Of a stretch of 7,234 nt of DNA, positions 4,991 through 7,234 are shown piece by piece (the stretch's first letter is position 1; each line of letters begins with the position of its first letter). Source of the DNA: Solirubrobacteraceae bacterium (GTDB lineage: Bacteria > Actinomycetota > Thermoleophilia > Solirubrobacterales > Solirubrobacteraceae). The notes beneath the pieces were generated by a model, which was not told where the DNA came from, searched no databases, and saw only the letters and a list, made by a program, of their open reading frames with translations. The DNA is taken from assembly GCA_025928415.1 (NCBI GenBank), contig JAICJK010000115.1:1-7234 (forward strand), given 5' to 3'. The position numbers and the translations under genes were made by a program.

Positions 4991-6046
4991 TCAGAACAGC
5001 TGGTTCTCGCCGCCGAAGACCTCGGAGACCGAGTCGTCGGTGAAGATCCGGCGGATCGAGTCGGTGAGCAGCTCGGCGCAGCTCAGGACGCGGATGTTGT
5101 CCGGCGCGCCGGGGCGCAGGGGGATCGTGTCGGTGACGACGATCTGCTCGAACGGGCTGGCCGCGAGGTTCTCGTAGGCGTCGCCGCTGAGGACGGGGTG
5201 CGTCGCGGCCGCGTAGATGCGGCGGGCGCCCTCGTCCAGGACGGTCTGGCCCGCGGCCCGCAGCGTGCCGGCGGTGTCGATCATGTCGTCGACGATGATC
5301 GCCGTGCGGCCGCGCACGTCGCCGATGACATAGCCGATCTCGGCGACCTGCTGGGCCGGGCGCTCCTTGTCGAGGATCGCCAGCTCGGCGCCGATCTTCG
5401 ACGCGAACTTCTTGTTGAGCTTCACGCGGCCGGCGTCCGGCGCGACGACCACGAGGTCCTGGAGCCCGAGGTCGTTGAAGTACTGGGTGAGCATCATCAG
5501 CGCCGTCATGTGGTCGACGGGCTTGCGGAAGAAGCCCTGCACCTGGCCGGCGTGGAGGTCCATCGTCAGGACCCGGTCGGCGCCGGCCGCCTCGATCATG
5601 CGGGCGACCAGGCGCGCGGAGATCGGCTCGCGCGGCGCGGACTTCTTGTCCTGGCGGCTGTAGCCGAACCACGGCGTGACGGCGATGACGCGATGGGCGC
5701 TGGCGCCGATCGCGGCGTCGATCATGAACAGCAGCTCCATCAGCGCGTCGTTGGCGCTGATGCCCGTCGCCGGGTTGCCGCAGGTCGGCTGGATGATGAA
5801 GACGTCGGCGCCGCGGATCGACTCCTCGTAGCGGCAGTAGACCTCGCCGTTGGAGAACGACTTGAGCGTGATCGGCCCGAGGTCGACGCCGATCTTGTCG
5901 GCGATCTTCGCCGCCAGCTCCGGGTTCGCGCGCCCCGAGAACAGCATCAGGCGCTTGTCGTAGTCGATCGGGAGGCTGGTGCTGGGGCTCACCGCGGGCG
6001 CCAGTGTAGGTGCCGGACCCGATGCGATGTCGATCTCGATGCTCAT
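4991..6046 (-). CDS. prs: Ribose-phosphate pyrophosphokinase (PRPP synthetase)
   Basis: Prs transfers the pyrophosphate of ATP to ribose 5-phosphate, giving PRPP for purine, pyrimidine, NAD, histidine and tryptophan synthesis in the cytoplasm. The 351-residue product carries the class I landmarks: FSNGEVYCRYEESIRGADVF (64-83), the ATP-binding WFGYSRQDKKSAPREPIS region (126-143), the metal-binding DLHAGQVQGFF (163-173, with His165), and the PRPP-binding loop VDDMIDTAGT (252-261). The C-terminus ends in the usual SVSEVF. The enzyme core begins at about residue 32 (RLMLFSGRANPEL), so residues 1-30, rich in Ala, Pro and Ser, are an extension absent from typical 310-330-residue homologues. The ATG at 6046 overlaps the glmU stop codon (ATGA, 4 bp), so translation is coupled and the long start is the natural one; Met34 is a less likely alternative. 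glmU-prs adjacency is common in Gram-positive bacteria. Confidence 0.97.
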   Translation of the reverse strand: MSIEIDIASGPAPTLAPAVSPSTSLPIDYDKRLMLFSGRANPELAAKIADKIGVDLGPITLKSFSNGEVYCRYEESIRGADVFIIQPTCGNPATGISANDALMELLFMIDAAIGASAHRVIAVTPWFGYSRQDKKSAPREPISARLVARMIEAAGADRVLTMDLHAGQVQGFFRKPVDHMTALMMLTQYFNDLGLQDLVVVAPDAGRVKLNKKFASKIGAELAILDKERPAQQVAEIGYVIGDVRGRTAIIVDDMIDTAGTLRAAGQTVLDEGARRIYAAATHPVLSGDAYENLAASPFEQIVVTDTIPLRPGAPDNIRVLSCAELLTDSIRRIFTDDSVSEVFGGENQLF

Positions 6047-7234
6047 CGATCGGCGCTCTTGCGCGCAGCATAGCCCTCGATGTTCGTCTGCCGCTCCCGG
6101 GCGATCCCGAGCGCCCCGGCGGGCACGTCGTCCACGATCACCGAGCCGGCGCCGGTGTACGCGTCGTCCCCGACGGCGACCGGGGCGACGAACGAGACGT
6201 GGACGCTCGAGCGGACCCGCGCGCCGATCCGCGTGCGGTGCTTGGCGCGGCCGTCGTAGTTGGCGGTGATCGTGCTCGCGCCGAGGTTCGTGCCCTCCCC
6301 CACGTCCGCGTCGCCGACGTAGGACAGGTGCGGCACCTTGGCCCCCGCGCCGATGTCGGAGTTCTTGATCTCCACGAACGTGCCCGCCTTGGCGCCGTCC
6401 CGCAGGACCGCGCCGGGGCGCAGGTAGGCGAACGGGCCGACGCGCACGCCGTCGTGGAGCACCGCGCCGTCGGTGTAGGAGTGCAGGACGGTGACGCCGT
6501 CGCCGGCCGTCGTGTCGAGCAGCGTGGCGTTCGGCCCGATCGTGCAACCCTCGCCGATGCGCGTCGCGCCGCGCAGGACCGTGCCGGGCTCGAGCACGGT
6601 GTCGGGGCCGATCCGCACGTCGGCGTCGACGTGGGTGCAGCCGGGCGCGACGACCGTGACGCCCGCGCGCGCATGTGCCTCGAGGATGCGCCGCTGGGCG
6701 AGCGCCTGGACGCGCGCGAGCTGGACGCGGTCGTTGACGCCCAGCACGAGGCCGGGATCGTCGACGACGTGGGCGCCGACGGCGCCGCCGGCGGCGCGCA
6801 GGAGCCCCAGCGCGTCGGGGAGGTAGCGCTCGCCCTGGGCGTTGTCGGAGCCGATCCGGTCGATCACGTCCGCCAGCGCGGCGGCGTCGAAGCAGAAGAT
6901 GCCCGTGTTGACCTCGCGGATGGCCAGCTCGGCGTCGGTCGCGTCACCGGCCGCCTTGGTCTCCACGACGCGCTCGACGCTGCCGTCGGCGGCGCGGACG
7001 ACGCGCCCGTAGCCCGCCGGGTCGTCGAGCACGGTCGTGGCCATCGTCGCCGCGGCGCCCGAGGCGGCGTGCGCGTCGACGAGTTCGCGGACCGCCGCGG
7101 CAGTGATCAGCGGCACGTCGCCGGACAGCCCGACGACCGCGCCGTCGCGCCCGGCGGCCGGCAGGCCCGCGGCGACCGCGCCGCCGGTGCCGTCGGCGCG
7201 GGGCTGGACGGCGAGCTGCACGCCGTCCGGCAGG
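6043..7234 (-). CDS. glmU: Bifunctional GlmU: N-acetylglucosamine-1-phosphate uridyltransferase / glucosamine-1-phosphate acetyltransferase, N-terminus cut by window edge
   Basis: GlmU acetylates glucosamine 1-phosphate and then couples it to UTP, making UDP-GlcNAc for peptidoglycan. The visible 396 residues lack roughly the first 60-80, including the GxGTRM nucleotide loop. The uridyltransferase part shows DGTGGAV, LSGDVPLI (with the Mg-binding Asp), AGYGRVVR, the VETK and REVNTGIF motifs and NDRVQLARV. A left-handed beta-helix of hexapeptide repeats follows from about visible residue 195 to 380. It contains the acetyltransferase residues I can match to E. coli: Arg in YLRPG, Lys in FVEIK, His and Tyr in PHLSYVGDA, and Asn, Asn and Lys across NLGASTITANYDGRAKHRT. 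The loop usually reading GSDT before VAPV is SVHVS here. The frame continues upstream past the GTG at 7221, which is internal. It overlaps prs by 4 bp and is the promoter-proximal gene of the pair. Confidence 0.97.
   Translation of the reverse strand, partial: LPDGVQLAVQPRADGTGGAVAAGLPAAGRDGAVVGLSGDVPLITAAAVRELVDAHAASGAAATMATTVLDDPAGYGRVVRAADGSVERVVETKAAGDATDAELAIREVNTGIFCFDAAALADVIDRIGSDNAQGERYLPDALGLLRAAGGAVGAHVVDDPGLVLGVNDRVQLARVQALAQRRILEAHARAGVTVVAPGCTHVDADVRIGPDTVLEPGTVLRGATRIGEGCTIGPNATLLDTTAGDGVTVLHSYTDGAVLHDGVRVGPFAYLRPGAVLRDGAKAGTFVEIKNSDIGAGAKVPHLSYVGDADVGEGTNLGASTITANYDGRAKHRTRIGARVRSSVHVSFVAPVAVGDDAYTGAGSVIVDDVPAGALGIARERQTNIEGYAARKSADR

Noticed and set aside
5198..6073. A plus-strand frame open for 291 codons opposite prs
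   Set aside because: Prs on the other strand has unmistakable motifs throughout. The antisense product is Arg/Ala/Asp-rich without family features.
6047..6547. Upstream extension of the prs frame
   Set aside because: It overlaps the conserved beta-helix of glmU in another frame and its translation is low-complexity. The ATGA overlap marks the start at 6046.
7219..7221. GTG as the glmU start codon
   Set aside because: The frame continues to the window edge, and the uridyltransferase domain needs about 60-80 more N-terminal residues, so this valine codon is internal.

Overview
The window is about 7.2 kb of very GC-rich DNA with strong third-position G/C bias. The gene set is bacterial chromosomal: a cut glmU overlapping prs, a DUF4235 membrane protein, and several small secreted proteins with few homologues I can name. 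The style fits a high-GC actinobacterium. I lean towards the Thermoleophilia (Solirubrobacter, Conexibacter or Patulibacter relatives), because the small Cys-containing secreted proteins look like ones I associate with that class. That placement is inference. No mobile element, CRISPR array, tRNA or rRNA was seen.

Layout from left to right. (1) Bases 1-1706, minus strand: a secreted glycoside hydrolase family 2 enzyme whose C-terminus runs off the left edge. (2) Bases 1773-2971, minus strand: two unrecognised genes, a small secreted or membrane-anchored four-cysteine protein and a 237-residue soluble protein. A hairpin separates them from the hydrolase. (3) Bases 2972-3142: a divergent intergenic region with two perfect palindromes and a possible -10 box. 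(4) Bases 3143-3439, plus strand: DUF4235 protein. (5) Bases 3468-4329, minus strand: a compact three-gene toxin-antitoxin-like operon consisting of a ribbon-helix-helix antitoxin, a RelE/ParE-type toxin, and a third protein resembling the Xre/MbcA/ParS antitoxin family. Its predicted promoter has an inverted repeat filling the -35/-10 spacer. (6) Bases 4330-4467: a divergent intergenic region with a nested inverted repeat. (7) Bases 4468-4935, plus strand: a secreted small protein of unknown function. (8) Bases 4991-7234, minus strand: glmU (5' end cut by the right edge) overlapping prs by 4 bp, ending at a GC-rich hairpin shared with the converging secreted-protein gene.

The housekeeping part is glmU-prs: GlmU makes UDP-N-acetylglucosamine for cell-wall synthesis and Prs makes PRPP for nucleotide, histidine and tryptophan synthesis. 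The most interesting part is the three-gene operon. An RHH antitoxin and ParE/RelE toxin already form a complete type II pair, yet a second protein resembling an antitoxin of a different family is translationally coupled behind the toxin. The other points worth a second look are the palindromes in both divergent intergenic regions, a roughly 30-residue N-terminal extension on Prs, and a changed acetyl-CoA-proximal loop in GlmU.
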